A stretch of 64,000 nt of DNA from Tieghemiomyces parasiticus (lineage: Eukaryota; Kickxellomycota; Dimargaritomycetes; Dimargaritales; Dimargaritaceae): assembly GCA_027575765.1 (NCBI GenBank), contig JANBPT010000036.1, positions 1 to 64,000 of the forward strand. Reading direction: 5' to 3'. Below the pieces are notes generated by a model. The model was not told the DNA's origin and searched no databases. It saw only the letters and a list, made by a program, of their open reading frames with translations. Positions 24,201 to 34,614 of the stretch are shown piece after piece; position 1 is the stretch's first letter; every line of letters begins with the position of its first letter. A program made the translations under genes and the position numbers.

Positions 24201-24984
24201 AGACAAGCCACCCCCACTTACCCTCGCCCTCACGCACCTCTACCACCGGCTCTCGGTGGCCTGGAACGGTTTGGCCCGCCGTGGCTTCCCGTTCACCCAC
24301 CTACACTATAACGACTATTTTCTGGCCCTGGTGTATGGGTACCGTATCGATGCTGCACTCGATCTCCTCCGCGGCGCCAGGATCTACGTGATTGGGTTCC
24401 CCCAGCAGGTCAGTATGGGCCCTGACGGTCAGGAACGGGCCGCCGCCACCTCAGAGATCATCGAGCGGACCGTTCCGACCGGGTCCGAGCCAGATGACGG
24501 CGGACTTGCCGCTGATAGCGCATCCGCACCCCGTGGGGGGCAGACCGCGTCGTCAGCGGCCCAACCTACCATGCCCGACACCGTCACGGCCGACTGGGGC
24601 CCGGATTCCCCTGCGGCCGTCCCGCTGGGCGGTGAGCGACTCGATGCGTACCGTGGGGCCATGGCCATGCCTGTATCACTCGTCCGCGAGCGCCGTGACC
24701 CTCCAGCTGGGGTGGTCCATACGGAGTACCATTCACCCCACCCCACGCCGACAGGTTTGTCAAGAGACGAGGCCAAGGCTAAGCTATCTACGGGAGTACC
24801 CCTCGAGTCCCCCCAGGCCGCCGCTGACCCTCTCCTGCGTCCCAAACTCGTCTACCTTTACCCCGTCGGCTTGGAATCCTTATTCTGTATCATACAGATT
24901 CTGAAGCAGCGGAACCGGTTCAAAAGCCAAGTCGAAGGGTGGATTACCCGGATGTACACCGAACACCCAGAACTGTTCCGGTGA
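21211..24984 (+). CDS. pentatricopeptide repeat (PPR) protein, probably mitochondrial
   Basis: This is one intronless frame of 1257 residues from ATG 21211 to TGA 24982-24984. The N-terminus is rich in Arg, Ser and aromatic residues with few acidic ones (for example PRRAAPRSQPRRYLSLP), which fits a mitochondrial presequence. From about residue 206 to about 890 there is a run of degenerate helical repeats of about 35 residues with PPR features. Examples are YHYILLLYALCRQGQLDDAL, PDSTTYHVVISAFQSEANTF and PNRHTYSSLL. The last 350 residues lack clear repeats and include a Pro/Ser/Ala-rich linker near 1080-1170. PPR proteins bind organellar RNA in processing, stability or translation. I cannot tell which fungal PPR protein this corresponds to, and the RNA target is unknown. 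Confidence 0.85.
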   Translation: MSCCSYLVWPRRAAPRSQPRRYLSLPTGRCCGAFPRTHRRIAATRSYHVARAPSTAYRSPLPIAISFLPTFPPRTAQTRRHQTRAGEPSALGPGRRIQDFFADLRRALANPPPLTSPPSSPSKPVSQSGSSTDQTPLSLDLATWQEYCTFPPAAWQAYRHATDPAARQADFDILLSIQKRAASAAFRPRLVRLFFDMRSLGLTVAKYHYILLLYALCRQGQLDDALALFAEIREGATDLELLEAYNVLLYGFGLARNYNGLLDGFFQIFRDRLQPDSTTYHVVISAFQSEANTFRALEAFDSMLRSGVPPTLLLTRHMVFYLVGKRKFAEALRVYDLFGQSHVTEAEPATPPADPASVPQVAADDIYLHTALVYSALRHRDFDRARTFFAHVQRLLQAEGTDPSNLSGAPTPYPAIPGASLSFNQFISYYIDQGDTATVGQFFAALRLEGDQPDALSLMPLLRIYIGNRDVTKLQRTFEVLRTAHPTFDHQLSQVLVRIYAEHGKMSAAAKVPDQFIHSNLPVSNATYHAVIEGYVTRRDAPGVLRALRLMQTHGRVPGLQSLELLVHFFLTNGYLALARPIYEYLLGPAKPTSIGADSGPQPSRPEAQTKPTQRLFRLLIHQFSAAGELDMAMGFLEDMIASDLQPVEDLFHILMHAYIGQGQPERALELLPLMLQQPYFSSTVMRPDTPTDGSRKGSSPSSMLPRVRSTYLPRDPRILQRLSGDTFSVVVRALCVLGEVNEARELLRSSQSSLPAYNHVIHTLVSQKKFAASQRLFQALLQRGHEPNRHTYSSLLRSSPPAEALQTAGAIFDHMVRKRIPLNTTLFTNFIEAHIPSGDTLGAERAFVQMQTTYGITPDPMTYLALMQVYRRSGQPVAGVRAWEELMARHPIQQDTVTNRLYPAPHHLSALSLMIRTFLPLDALKAGTMRAQYLHSQLLADCNEDDGGVPSLPPQPTKDQKHAEEYLEWLMRVTTNRRTFSSPGGVGYKNNGAWSVDKPPPLTLALTHLYHRLSVAWNGLARRGFPFTHLHYNDYFLALVYGYRIDAALDLLRGARIYVIGFPQQVSMGPDGQERAAATSEIIERTVPTGSEPDDGGLAADSASAPRGGQTASSAAQPTMPDTVTADWGPDSPAAVPLGGERLDAYRGAMAMPVSLVRERRDPPAGVVHTEYHSPHPTPTGLSRDEAKAKLSTGVPLESPQAAADPLLRPKLVYLYPVGLESLFCIIQILKQRNRFKSQVEGWITRMYTEHPELFR

Positions 24985-25952
24985 ACCTGGGGCGCTGACC
25001 AGGTCGGGTCCCTCCCTCCCTTCTCCTTCTCCCTTGTTTTTTTTTTTGGACTGGACAAAGTGCGCTACTGATGAACATGACGCCTCTTCTCTGATTGTAG
25101 AGGGTGGCTTTGCACTGGGTAAATAGATTATTTTTGCATTTCCGAACCACAAGGTTAGACTTGACCTTGTCACCAGCTTTTTGGGGGATGGACCGTTGTG
25201 GATGGCCCCGGAAGGGTTTGGGACATGGTGCTCTAGGCAATACGTTTAGTTGTTGGTTACCCCCAGTGGTGTGGCACATCGCCTCCCCCCCCCCTATTGT
25301 ATAATCAGTGTGTGCCCTGCCACACCGCTTGCAGATTTACCTCACTACTTTGCTCTGGCCACCATCTACCGAGTGTTTTGTGCGGCTCTTCCGTTAACGA
25401 AATGACTCTAACCGCAGGGCCAAGTATCCCCCTACTGACTGAGCTAGCACACCTAACCCAGCACCATGTGCAGTGTGCTACACAGGGCCCTGGAGGCATA
25501 CAGTTACACCAGCCCATTGGATCGCCCATAATCTCTCCGGCCACTCGCGCCGCAGGTAGAAACGTGGGGTCGCTGATATCCTGATGGACTTGGACCGACA
25601 TTCTGGCCATCTACCAGATATTATCGTCGTTAGCGACTTAACCTGGACTGGCCTTTACTAGCCCATCGCTATCGCTATTAGCTAGACAAGTTTGTTCTCA
25701 GAGTGAACTGGCACCCACGTAGGCACGCCAAGAGCGTCGAGAAACCAAGGCCTCCAATTTTATTGGCCAGCTCCGTTCAGGGCTGCTTTGATGCATGACT
25801 GAGGAGAGTGGTAAAGAAGCGCCGAAAACAATATATCTAAAACTATTTACTATTATATCACTATGTCTCCCTACACAGTCTGTAATGAGGATGAGGGTTA
25901 GAGATCTCCCCCTTTACCCCTGAACGGCGTAATCCGAATCTCTGTCTGGCAA
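24985..25952. other. intergenic stretch between convergent genes
   Basis: This is the 3' flank of the PPR gene (with a T9 run near 25037) and of the minus-strand secreted protein gene. Only short frames occur, with no recognisable product. Confidence 0.5.
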
Positions 25953-27104
25953 TTAGCGCATGCGTAGGTAAAGCTGGTCAATGTAAACGTCAAGTATACG
26001 TAAGGAAACCAGGGCATGACCAGATAGATGTTTCTGGGTATCCACGCCCTTCAAGTTGTTCAGCGCCGATACAAGCTGTTTCAAACGTTCGTAGCTGACC
26101 ATATTATTGGCGGATAGGCAGTCCACCAAGGCCGTGACGAGATCTCGATGCACCAAACGGTCGGCAATGATTGCGTAATGTTCAGGCTCGACAGCTAGAC
26201 TAGGGAGGGTGGTCAACTCGATAAACTGGTGCAACTTGTCCACGTTGACGAAATTTTCGTCTTTAGGCATGTCTAGTTGACGAGATTGGGCCAGGTGGGA
26301 CTGGCAGAACTTCATAGCTTCGGTCATGGGAGGCTTAGTGGCCTGATTGTCCAACGCGGGGTGACTGCCTCGTTGATTCATCTCGCTGTAAGTGACGATG
26401 GATTCTGAACCGGAGGCTAGGGCGAGAAAGCCCATGAGGAGTCGGGTGTTTACGACCGGTCGAACTTGAGGAAGGACAGGTACAGTCAGATGTGCGGCAC
26501 TATCCATAAGCCAAAAGATGATCTGTAGTGGGTACATAACCTGGCCCTTCGCATCGTAAGCTTTAGCCTCCAGTGCCGGCGACTCCGCCAAGAGCGACAG
26601 TAGCTGTTGGAGCGTGTCGACCGGTAGGTAGGCATCGTGGTCTGGTAACGGATCCGAACCTGGCGGTGTAAGAGGGGTTGATGCAGGGAGATTCACCATC
26701 ACTAGCTGCAAAAACGATTCGAGTCGCTCCTTTGCCACGTACTGCGACTCTATAGCACCCTGATCGTTATTTTTTTCAACAAGCTGTTTGCGGCGGAGCA
26801 TGCGGAAGTCTTTGAGGGCCTGGGTCAGTTCGCGCCGAAAGGGAAACAGAGCGCGGCGGGCCTGGCGCTCTTGGGAACTCAGGGCGCCAGAGTACAGGTT
26901 CTCAGGTAATGGTAAGGGTTCCTCGGTGAGCTCCATCGCCGGTAGGGCGGGTGGTGCGACGTAGTCATCACTGTCGTCACTAAAGTCGGGAACAAAATAG
27001 CGAGACATCGCCGGGGGAAGCACGGTCGCATGTAGACTGTTCGCTAGAACCGTAATAGGCGCAGTCAGGAGGCCCAACAGGGGAACGACAACGAGCACAC
27101 GCAT
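25953..27104 (-). CDS. unknown secreted protein with signal peptide
   Basis: This is a single frame of 383 residues from ATG 27104. Residues 1-21 (MRVLVVVPLLGLLTAPITVLA) form a clear hydrophobic signal peptide, with likely cleavage after Ala21. There is no second long hydrophobic span and no GPI-type tail, so the product is probably soluble and exported or lumenal. Residues about 35-65 are acidic and Pro-rich. A charged region follows (RQARRALFPFRRELTQALKD) with several dibasic sites. The rest looks alpha-helical with few Cys. Codon use is less GC-biased than in the housekeeping genes nearby. I do not recognise the family. It stands alone in a gene-poor region, so a lineage-specific secreted protein is a reasonable inference, but no function can be given. 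Confidence 0.65.
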   Translation of the reverse strand: MRVLVVVPLLGLLTAPITVLANSLHATVLPPAMSRYFVPDFSDDSDDYVAPPALPAMELTEEPLPLPENLYSGALSSQERQARRALFPFRRELTQALKDFRMLRRKQLVEKNNDQGAIESQYVAKERLESFLQLVMVNLPASTPLTPPGSDPLPDHDAYLPVDTLQQLLSLLAESPALEAKAYDAKGQVMYPLQIIFWLMDSAAHLTVPVLPQVRPVVNTRLLMGFLALASGSESIVTYSEMNQRGSHPALDNQATKPPMTEAMKFCQSHLAQSRQLDMPKDENFVNVDKLHQFIELTTLPSLAVEPEHYAIIADRLVHRDLVTALVDCLSANNMVSYERLKQLVSALNNLKGVDTQKHLSGHALVSLRILDVYIDQLYLRMR

Positions 27105-30100
27105 GATGGAGGGAGGCGGCTTGGTATGTGCGATTAAGGGTGTCGATGAAAAGGTCTGGCAATAATAGGATGTTGACCCGAAAGTGTAAAACTGTGGAGG
27201 CTAGTACTAAGGTATAGGCCGTTGACGATACCCGAGCGAAAGTACTAGATTATATTACCCTTGAAATAGTGAGAAAACGAGAGAAGGAATATTCCATAGA
27301 CACTAGTCCTCGGTTTGATTACAGTATTTTTTACATCCCATTTAGAGTTCTAGGTGGATTATTTTTTTTCATCCATCTATGTACTACTACGTCCACCTTC
27401 CCTTTCGATAAGAGGAGGTTAGCGATGAGAGGTAAGCCACGGAAGTCGGGCCACATCGGAACGCCTGTGTAACTGTCACAGGCATAAGTAGGGGAGGGGG
27501 AGTGGTTACGCTAGCAAAAATGCAATGGCACATGGGCCATGGCTGTAATCTTGATTTGCCCACCTATTCCTTTACCCCCAATCTCACCCTACACAAAGGT
27601 GCAGATAATTGGGACAACTGTGGGGCCCTGCGATGCCGGGCCCTTACACTGAAGTTACCCTCTCCCTTATGCCGCTATTGAATAGGCCAATAACGATGAG
27701 CCGCGCGGTTATTCTCCGAACACAACTGCATGGTATCGACTTTGCCCCTTCGTCTCCTCCCGTTTTCATTAATGTGCGAGATAGGAACCATTCGTCATCA
27801 CGGACCCAATCTCGCGGGGCCGACTGTGGCTGGTGCTTGCGCTGATCTGCCTCATCCCCATGGCCTGTCTTGACGGCCATACAACTCGCACAGCTGCATG
27901 TGCACCATCGTACAAGAGGAGCTGGTCCCACCATACCGCTCGATACAGCCCTATCGTGTGGCAGGATACTGCAACTGCCGTCCGATAGGACTGTAACGAC
28001 ACCCACGGCTTGCGTCATCATATTTTCAATACAAAATCATGCTATACATTGCTCTGGTTAATCTTAAACCAAGTTGTCGATAGTATCCCTGAGCAGAGCC
28101 CAATGCTTGCATGGCCCGTAAACTATATTTTACGTTCGTCGAGCCTAGTGTGATGCCTATCTGCGGGTAGATGCTATCTAGGCGAGTGGATGGGGGTGGA
28201 AGATAGTTAGCCGAGCGAGGTGGGGGCCACCCCAAAGTGGTGACTTCTACGCATTGTCGAGCAATACACCGATTTTAAGTAGAAAACACGATTGCGGAAC
28301 CGAAAGTGCTAGGGACTTCTGGGCATAGGCACGATCCACCTGGCCGTTTCGTACTTTGAGCGTCAAGCGTGACCGTCAACCGGGTAGGGACGGTGGTCGG
28401 TTTTCTTGAGAAGAGGGATAAAAGAAAGATTTAATTTAGGATGAGTGGGAACGATAGCTGCTAGGTAATCAGTATACCAATACAGCTAGAGGTAGTACGT
28501 TAAGCCCGGAAAAACAATAAAAGAGGAGGTATACTGACCAGCTGTGGTAAACGGATATTGCTGGTTCACCCTGCTGATGCTGACCGCTGCTACGTTACAA
28601 TTGGTGTGCCGTAGCCGGAGGGCTAGCAAGCACGAAGAGCAACTGACTGGAGAACGGAGATGTTGAATAATGGTCACCTCGCCGAATTTGTACTATTTTC
28701 TTCACCCACCCCTGTCTTTAATCTCTACACTATAGCGCTGAGTATACTTACCCGGCACTGCTTTCTATTCGATTTAACTATATTGGGTTGCACTGGTTGC
28801 CTCGCAGCCTCTCATTAGCAGCGGCATCCACGGTACAATTGGGCCGGCACAATCTCGGCGGCCAGCCACGCAGAGCACTCTCAATAGCCATTGCTGAGGA
28901 TACCACTCAACCCTTGGGCGCCCTAGAATCGAGACGAATTGGTTGTATTACTAAACTCTGTTTCAGTCCTGCCGACTCCCGAAACTGATGGCGGTTGACC
29001 AATTCAGTCGCGCGACACCGGGGTTTAACTCATTAATGGTTGCCACTCACCACGTCCCCCCTCCGCGAATTGGCCTTTGACCGGGGCTAGACCAAACCTT
29101 ATGTGATACATTGATATCAGGCGACGAGATACCTCGCCACGACCGGGGAGCTCATGAAGATGAGTGCGCGAACTACGGCCACGGATACATCCACACCATT
29201 CCATCCGAGTCGTACCAAAGGGACGGTGTGCACGATCGCAATAGCCGAGTTAGGTCAAACCGGTCCCTATATGACCTTCACCCACCCTCCTCGGCGCCAA
29301 ACGTTCGCAGCGAGCGAGCCACTCCACCAGCACCGCCAAGTGTGTACTGATCGACGAATTACCTTGCTACACCCCCCCTGGAGTAATCTATCGACGACCG
29401 AAATTCCTCATTTCCTAAAGCTGAAATCAACGAGGATAGGCTTAGCCAGTAGTACGTTAAACTTAGGGAAGATTCCATGGACGTGTACAATTAGTGGGCG
29501 ACGACGAGCAAAACTTCATTTTAGCTCAGAACTTACTTCGATCAATCCGACTTCGACTTCCCGATCTAGCGGAAAATCTGACCCATAAACCACACAGACA
29601 TAGTCAAAAAACTATATTCAAAATAATATAAAAATACAGATACCCTCAAGTTCAATCGCCGGGTGGGGTAGTTCAGGGTAACTCGTACATTGGAACATCT
29701 TGGAGACCGGTATATCTTACTCGACAGTCGCCATATGTCACGGGTCGACGACCAGGGTGGCGATGAAATGCCGTAACGGTTTCAGACCGATGTTCGCGTC
29801 ACTTTCGATTGCGATGCGCTCGCCCGCCAAACAGTATGAATTCACAATGCAATAGACCATGGGTCGTTTTCATTTGGCCGAGTCGCATTTGCCAATGTTA
29901 GGCGACTTCTTCTGGAGACCCTGGGATACAATTCAGTCGGCCTCTGCGCATGGACCTTTAGTAGGTCAAGCGCCTGTGGATAGTCTGTGTGGTGGAAGTG
30001 ATTCCAAAGGGGAGGGGTCTGGTTAACTGTATAAACATCGGGCGGTAACAATGGGGTTGCCAGTGATGATGATAGTACGGATTGACAACATTGGAACTTA

Positions 30101-31409
30101 TTTATGGGTAGTTGATCTGGGTTGCGGACCTGCTTATATAAATTTCACTTGAGAGGTCCATTGAGTTTGTTTGATGGTTGCAATGAAGGTGTGAGTAGGA
30201 AGAAAATGCGACGTACTAATAAATTGTATAAGTAAAATACACCAGCCGGCACTCTCAACGGGTCGTCAGAAGTCACTATAACGGTAGCAACGGCCTCGCG
30301 AAGGCTTGGCCTCCCAAGAAAGCCGCTGGCAATTGGGGGTAAGCCATGCAGCGTTGGAATGGTACGGGCATCAATTTAATAGGTGCCACTGGTGGTCAGC
30401 TTGAAGAGGGGAGGGGTGTGAGCTCATTAGCGTCCTCCAAGGTCCGAGAGTGTTCGTGAGATGAAGGAATGAGGCATGCACGGGTCTGTATTCGGAAGAC
30501 CTGAATTACTGAGACGGTGGCTGTTTAACCGCAGCCATGCTGGACATCACGGTCTGATAGAATCCTTCATAATGTATCTCGAAAGCGGTCCGTGGTTTAC
30601 TCGAAAAGTAACGCTGGTTGGTCAACTTCCAATACCGAGATACGCCATGGTCAAGCCCGGGACGGAGCATACGAAGAGAGACTAAAAAGAAGTGGGTACA
30701 TTTAAGTCAGAAACGTCAGATCTTGGTCCTCTTGATGAAATTTAGTAATGGTAAGCCTTGGGCGTTGTCAGGTAAACCTCTATCGGCTATTGATCTACTC
30801 GTTACAATTCCGCGTTTCCCGTTAACCCCCTGCCATCACGCACAAGCCTAGTTGACTACAAGTCACAAGTCCAGTGAGAATGAGGTCAATAATTGGCCAC
30901 CTTTCGAGCCCTGGTTACTTTTACGGGGACTGACTCGGAACTCTGTGGGATTAACAGTCTCATTATACTGACGCGGGGCTGGCCTGGGCCCGCCGAGCAT
31001 TCTTTAGCTACCATGTATTACTGTTAGTGCAACCCACGCTCCCGCGACAGAGATTAAGCCAAGTCGTAAGCCGAGCCATCTCCCTGGACAGACCCCGCCT
31101 TGGGGATCTTTCCGACCTAGGATTACAGGTGTTGCCCTGGTCACACCACAAAACTGGCCTACTCCCACTTATAAACGTTGGCTGTTCAGAGGCACCACCC
31201 GGCGGGCTGGTAAGGTTAGGTATGCTGCACAGTGGTGGCAGCTATTGCCACATGGAAATCGGAACCCATTACGTCCCAGTCCAAGACCTATGGGTCTACT
31301 TTTAACATATACCAAGAGGGTGCTGGTCGAGTTGTCCAAGAGGATTCTCATTACGTATAATTGCATGTAACTTGAGCTTGAAGCTGCGCTTATCTTCACC
31401 GGAATATTA

Positions 31410-31450
31410 GGCAACTTCACTATATAAGTTGTATAGTGAAATGACTTGCC
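31410..31450. repeat. 41-nt imperfect palindrome
   Basis: A perfect 9-bp inverted repeat (TTCACTATA at 31416-31424 and TATAGTGAA at 31432-31440) is enclosed by a 5-bp outer repeat (GGCAA at 31410-31414 and TTGCC at 31446-31450). It lies in gene-free DNA. Confidence 0.7.
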
Positions 31451-33683
31451 ACTGTTGCTCCGCTAACCTTCCACCCGCGACCAGTAGTAGGTCAAGGGCT
31501 AGCCAGACGGGGGGTCGTACACAGGGAGCGGTCCGTGTGTAAAGTCTACATGGCCCACAACCTCTAAAGGCCAGCCCCTCTTCCCGACACTGCCCTGCGT
31601 TTACTTCACTACCGTGACTGCTCTTTGGACTTCAGCCACACGAAACCCTACTCTGCCAAGACATGCTTCGCGTTGTCGAAGCTGGCCTTCGCCCACCACC
31701 GCCGATGCAGAATAGGCTGATAATACCGAATTCCCAGAGCACGCTGCGCCGGTCCTGTCGTGCAATCGTCACGTGGGTGGCACCATCTGCTTTACGGGCG
31801 TTTCCACAGCCAAGGCGATCAAGTCAAGTATTTACGATGGCGGTTAACGTTTAGCGAATGCTGGCTGGGCCAGAGTTAGCAAAGGGAGGGGGTCTCTGCG
31901 ACGTGTTGAGCAAAGACATCTCGATACACCACCTCATCCTCCACCATCCAAAATAGGCTAAATGACCCGCCTAGGACCTCTGTCTACACAGTTGAGGGAA
32001 CGCCGTACAGGTTAGACACGCATAGCTATGACTATCCGTCCAGAGAAATCCGCAGAGCGAGGTGTGGGTCGGTCTAAAATGGCGGATAACCTTGACTGGA
32101 CACGTACTCCTGTCACAATCGCAGTGTGATGTACTAGGTATCCCAAGCTGCCCAGTGCCTTGGAGGCAGAATGAGGCAAATATCGTTGAAGCACGCCATA
32201 CCGGCAGCTGTGCAGCAGAAGCGGTTGATAGTGGCTAGCTTGCTTGAGCGACCTACACGGCGCGATGAAGACAGAGAAGTGGAAAATGGGGCGGCTTGAG
32301 TAGAGGTGGGCTACGCCCCACTCACCCTCGTTGCCCGAATGTCGAAGCGGCAGCACAAGGAGCAGGTGGCGGCGGGGGTGGAGAGGAGTATGATGTGTAA
32401 AGGTCGAGAGGGAAATTTGTGCACGCGACCACTGCGCCCATCCGACTGGCCAAGATCAAGAATTGAATAGGATTACACCAAATCAATCCGATATCAGGGT
32501 TGTTGACAGTCTACGTTTGCGTTCCCGAAAGGCGGTTTTTTAAAAATAGAGGACGGCCTGGCTGTACAGCTACGGGATCACTTCACCCTTGGCGCTGGTG
32601 ACTTAAGGGGGGGGTATCGTCGTCGAGAGGACAGCGTTGAGCCTTCATAAAGGAGGTCCTTTCGACGGTGCCATTTTTCATACCTCCATTGGCCCGTCAG
32701 CCATTCTAAGAAGCCAAATTTTCCGCTGGTGAAAGTCTCCTATTGTGAGTTTGCTATTTTTATCTCGTTCGTTTAGGGGCATGCCATGTCGGGCAGTAAA
32801 CGATAAGTTGTAGAATGATAGCAAAGGCACTGTTAAGCCTTCTGCCGCTTGGTAGCCTAGTAGTCGCGCTGGTGAGTACCGGCCAGTTGGGCCTGGTACC
32901 GGGGTATTAATCTCGGCCCACCATTCAGTAGCTTACTGTCCTCCAGCTGAGAACGCTTCACCCGTAAGTGTCTCCTTACCTTGTCAGCCGATGCCAACGT
33001 GTAATGTAAACAGCCCATGTTCCAGGCTTGTCTGCCATCATCGGCAGGGCCACACAAATTGCCAGCCCCCTTAGCGCCTGAATCGCTTGCTAATGAACCC
33101 ACCACCATTCAGTCTCCGAACCACTGCGCGGCGCTGTCCACACAACCCCTCCCCCCTTTTCACTAAGCATCTCCTCTCCTCTTTTCATTCACAATCCCAC
33201 TCTTTTTAGCTGTGCTGGAGTGTCGGTCTAAGGGGCCGTGCCATGTTAATGGGAATTCCTGGTCTAGTAGACAGACGATGAGTTTTCCCTTTTCATTGAT
33301 GAGCCTTGCCGGCCTTACTCTCTCCTTGGCGTCCCTCATCGACTGGCACCCTGGCTGGCCATCGCGCTGGTGATTCTGTGTATCCAAACCTTTGCCTGCC
33401 GCCCCCCTCCCCTTTCTTTACTCTGCCACATGGGCACGCAAGGGAAGGTGCAACTGAAGGTGCTCGTCGGGTTGACATTCGGCCCAGTCGGCCACCGTAC
33501 CTCCTTACTTGCCACCATCCCCCCTGTACCCCCCCCCTCATCTCCCATCCCACCACGCCCTCTGATACCACTGCTCCCCCTTTGCGTTCCGCAACAGCGT
33601 CCCTTCCGCTTTGCTTCTTTCGCGGCGATGTGCTTCGAGGTCTCCATCGGGCTGCAGTGCGCGCGTGCGTGAATATGGGTCCC

Positions 33684-33691
33684 TATTTAAA
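33684..33691 (+). promoter_or_regulatory. TATA-like element for the KRE9-domain gene
   Basis: TATTTAAA lies about 280 nt upstream of ATG 33973 within the pyrimidine-rich leader region. It is a motif match only. Confidence 0.3.
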
Positions 33692-33972
33692 CCCGCCGGC
33701 CCCGCTGTCCGCATGCAAACATACGTTGACCGCTTCCCACTCGCTGCTGTTCCGCCTTGCCCAACCAACTTTGCGCCTCCTTCGCTTTAACCACTCTCCC
33801 TCTAGACCACACTAGCTTTCAGAAATTGCCTCGACCTCCCCCCATTATCACGCCTTCCCCGCTTCGCCCTTACTCCACTTTCACTTACGAACCCGCTCAA
33901 TTGGTCTAGACTTGACCCATACCTCCAGCTTAGCGACCATCATCAGCCAGAAACCAACCCCTCCACACCAAT

Positions 33973-34614
33973 ATGTCGTCGTTGCCTCGTGTCCTCCTCG
34001 CTGCCTGCCTCTTGGTGCTGGGCACCAATGCCATTGTGCTTGAGGTCCTTCACCCCTTCAGCCAGACCGTGTGGCACTCGGGCCAAAAGGTCAAGATTCA
34101 GTACTCGCTTCAGCCCGACGCTGGTCAGCGCGAGCTCTTTGTCAACGAGGGCGAGAAATTCGATGCCTACTTGGTCAAGGGCGGAAACTTTGAGTACGTC
34201 AAGCTCATCAAGCACGAGTGTAACCTGGCTGAGGGCGGCATTACCTTTACCGTCCCGAACGTCGAACCTGGAAATGACTATTACGTGCGCATTGGCAACT
34301 ACGACAACAACAACTTCTCGCACGTCTTCACCATCGAGAACCCTAACGGCAATGTCCGCGACCCCATCGACCCTTCGCTTAGATCTGAATACGATGACGT
34401 GTATCACAAGTGGGACCGCGTCAGCGGCAAGGCTGCCACCAGCAGCATTTCCGGTAACTCACTTGCTAGTATCTCGACGAAGACCGCCACCAGCAAGAGT
34501 AGTTCTGCCACGGCCACCGCCAGCCCCGATGCCGACAGCGCCGCCGGTACTCTCTCCGTTAACGCTGTCGCCTGCGGTGCCTTGACGACCCTAGGTCTTC
34601 TCCGGTTCCTGTAG
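33973..34614 (+). CDS. GPI-anchored cell-surface protein with KRE9/KNH-type N-terminal domain
   Basis: This is one frame of 213 residues from ATG 33973. Residues 1-20 are a signal peptide (ending LVLGTNA). Residues about 22-122 match the Ser-Thr-rich GPI-anchored / Kre9-Knh1 N-terminal domain: VLHPFSQTVWHSGQKVKIQY, a middle beta-rich part, then PGNDYYVRIGNY and SHVFTIENPNG. An N-glycosylation sequon NFS is at 114-116. Residues 150-190 are Ser/Thr/Ala-rich, suited to O-mannosylation. The last about 20 residues are hydrophobic (ACGALTTLGLLRFL), a GPI-attachment signal. The family acts at the cell wall or plasma membrane, and Kre9/Knh1 are linked to beta-1,6-glucan assembly. Many fungal members are uncharacterised, so only surface localisation is inferred. 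Codons here favour C strongly, which suggests high expression. Confidence 0.88.
   Translation: MSSLPRVLLAACLLVLGTNAIVLEVLHPFSQTVWHSGQKVKIQYSLQPDAGQRELFVNEGEKFDAYLVKGGNFEYVKLIKHECNLAEGGITFTVPNVEPGNDYYVRIGNYDNNNFSHVFTIENPNGNVRDPIDPSLRSEYDDVYHKWDRVSGKAATSSISGNSLASISTKTATSKSSSATATASPDADSAAGTLSVNAVACGALTTLGLLRFL

Larger units (their letters stand above)
27105..33972. other. 6.9-kb gene-poor stretch
   Basis: By eye this region lacks the coding signature of its neighbours: open frames are short (under about 170 codons), AT-richer and present in competing phases. It holds a 41-nt imperfect palindrome at 31410-31450 and, towards its right end, pyrimidine-rich leader sequence of the KRE9-domain gene. 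A minus frame with ATG at 33108 (83 codons, to 32857) is the only candidate I considered, and it is too weak to call. No tRNA or transposase motif was recognised. Confidence 0.45.

Noticed and set aside
32857..33108. Minus-strand 83-codon frame starting at an ATG
   Set aside because: No family match, weak codon bias, and isolated in gene-poor DNA.
33306..33815. Overlapping open frames in several phases upstream of the KRE9-domain gene
   Set aside because: This is pyrimidine-rich leader/promoter DNA, open in all phases for compositional reasons.
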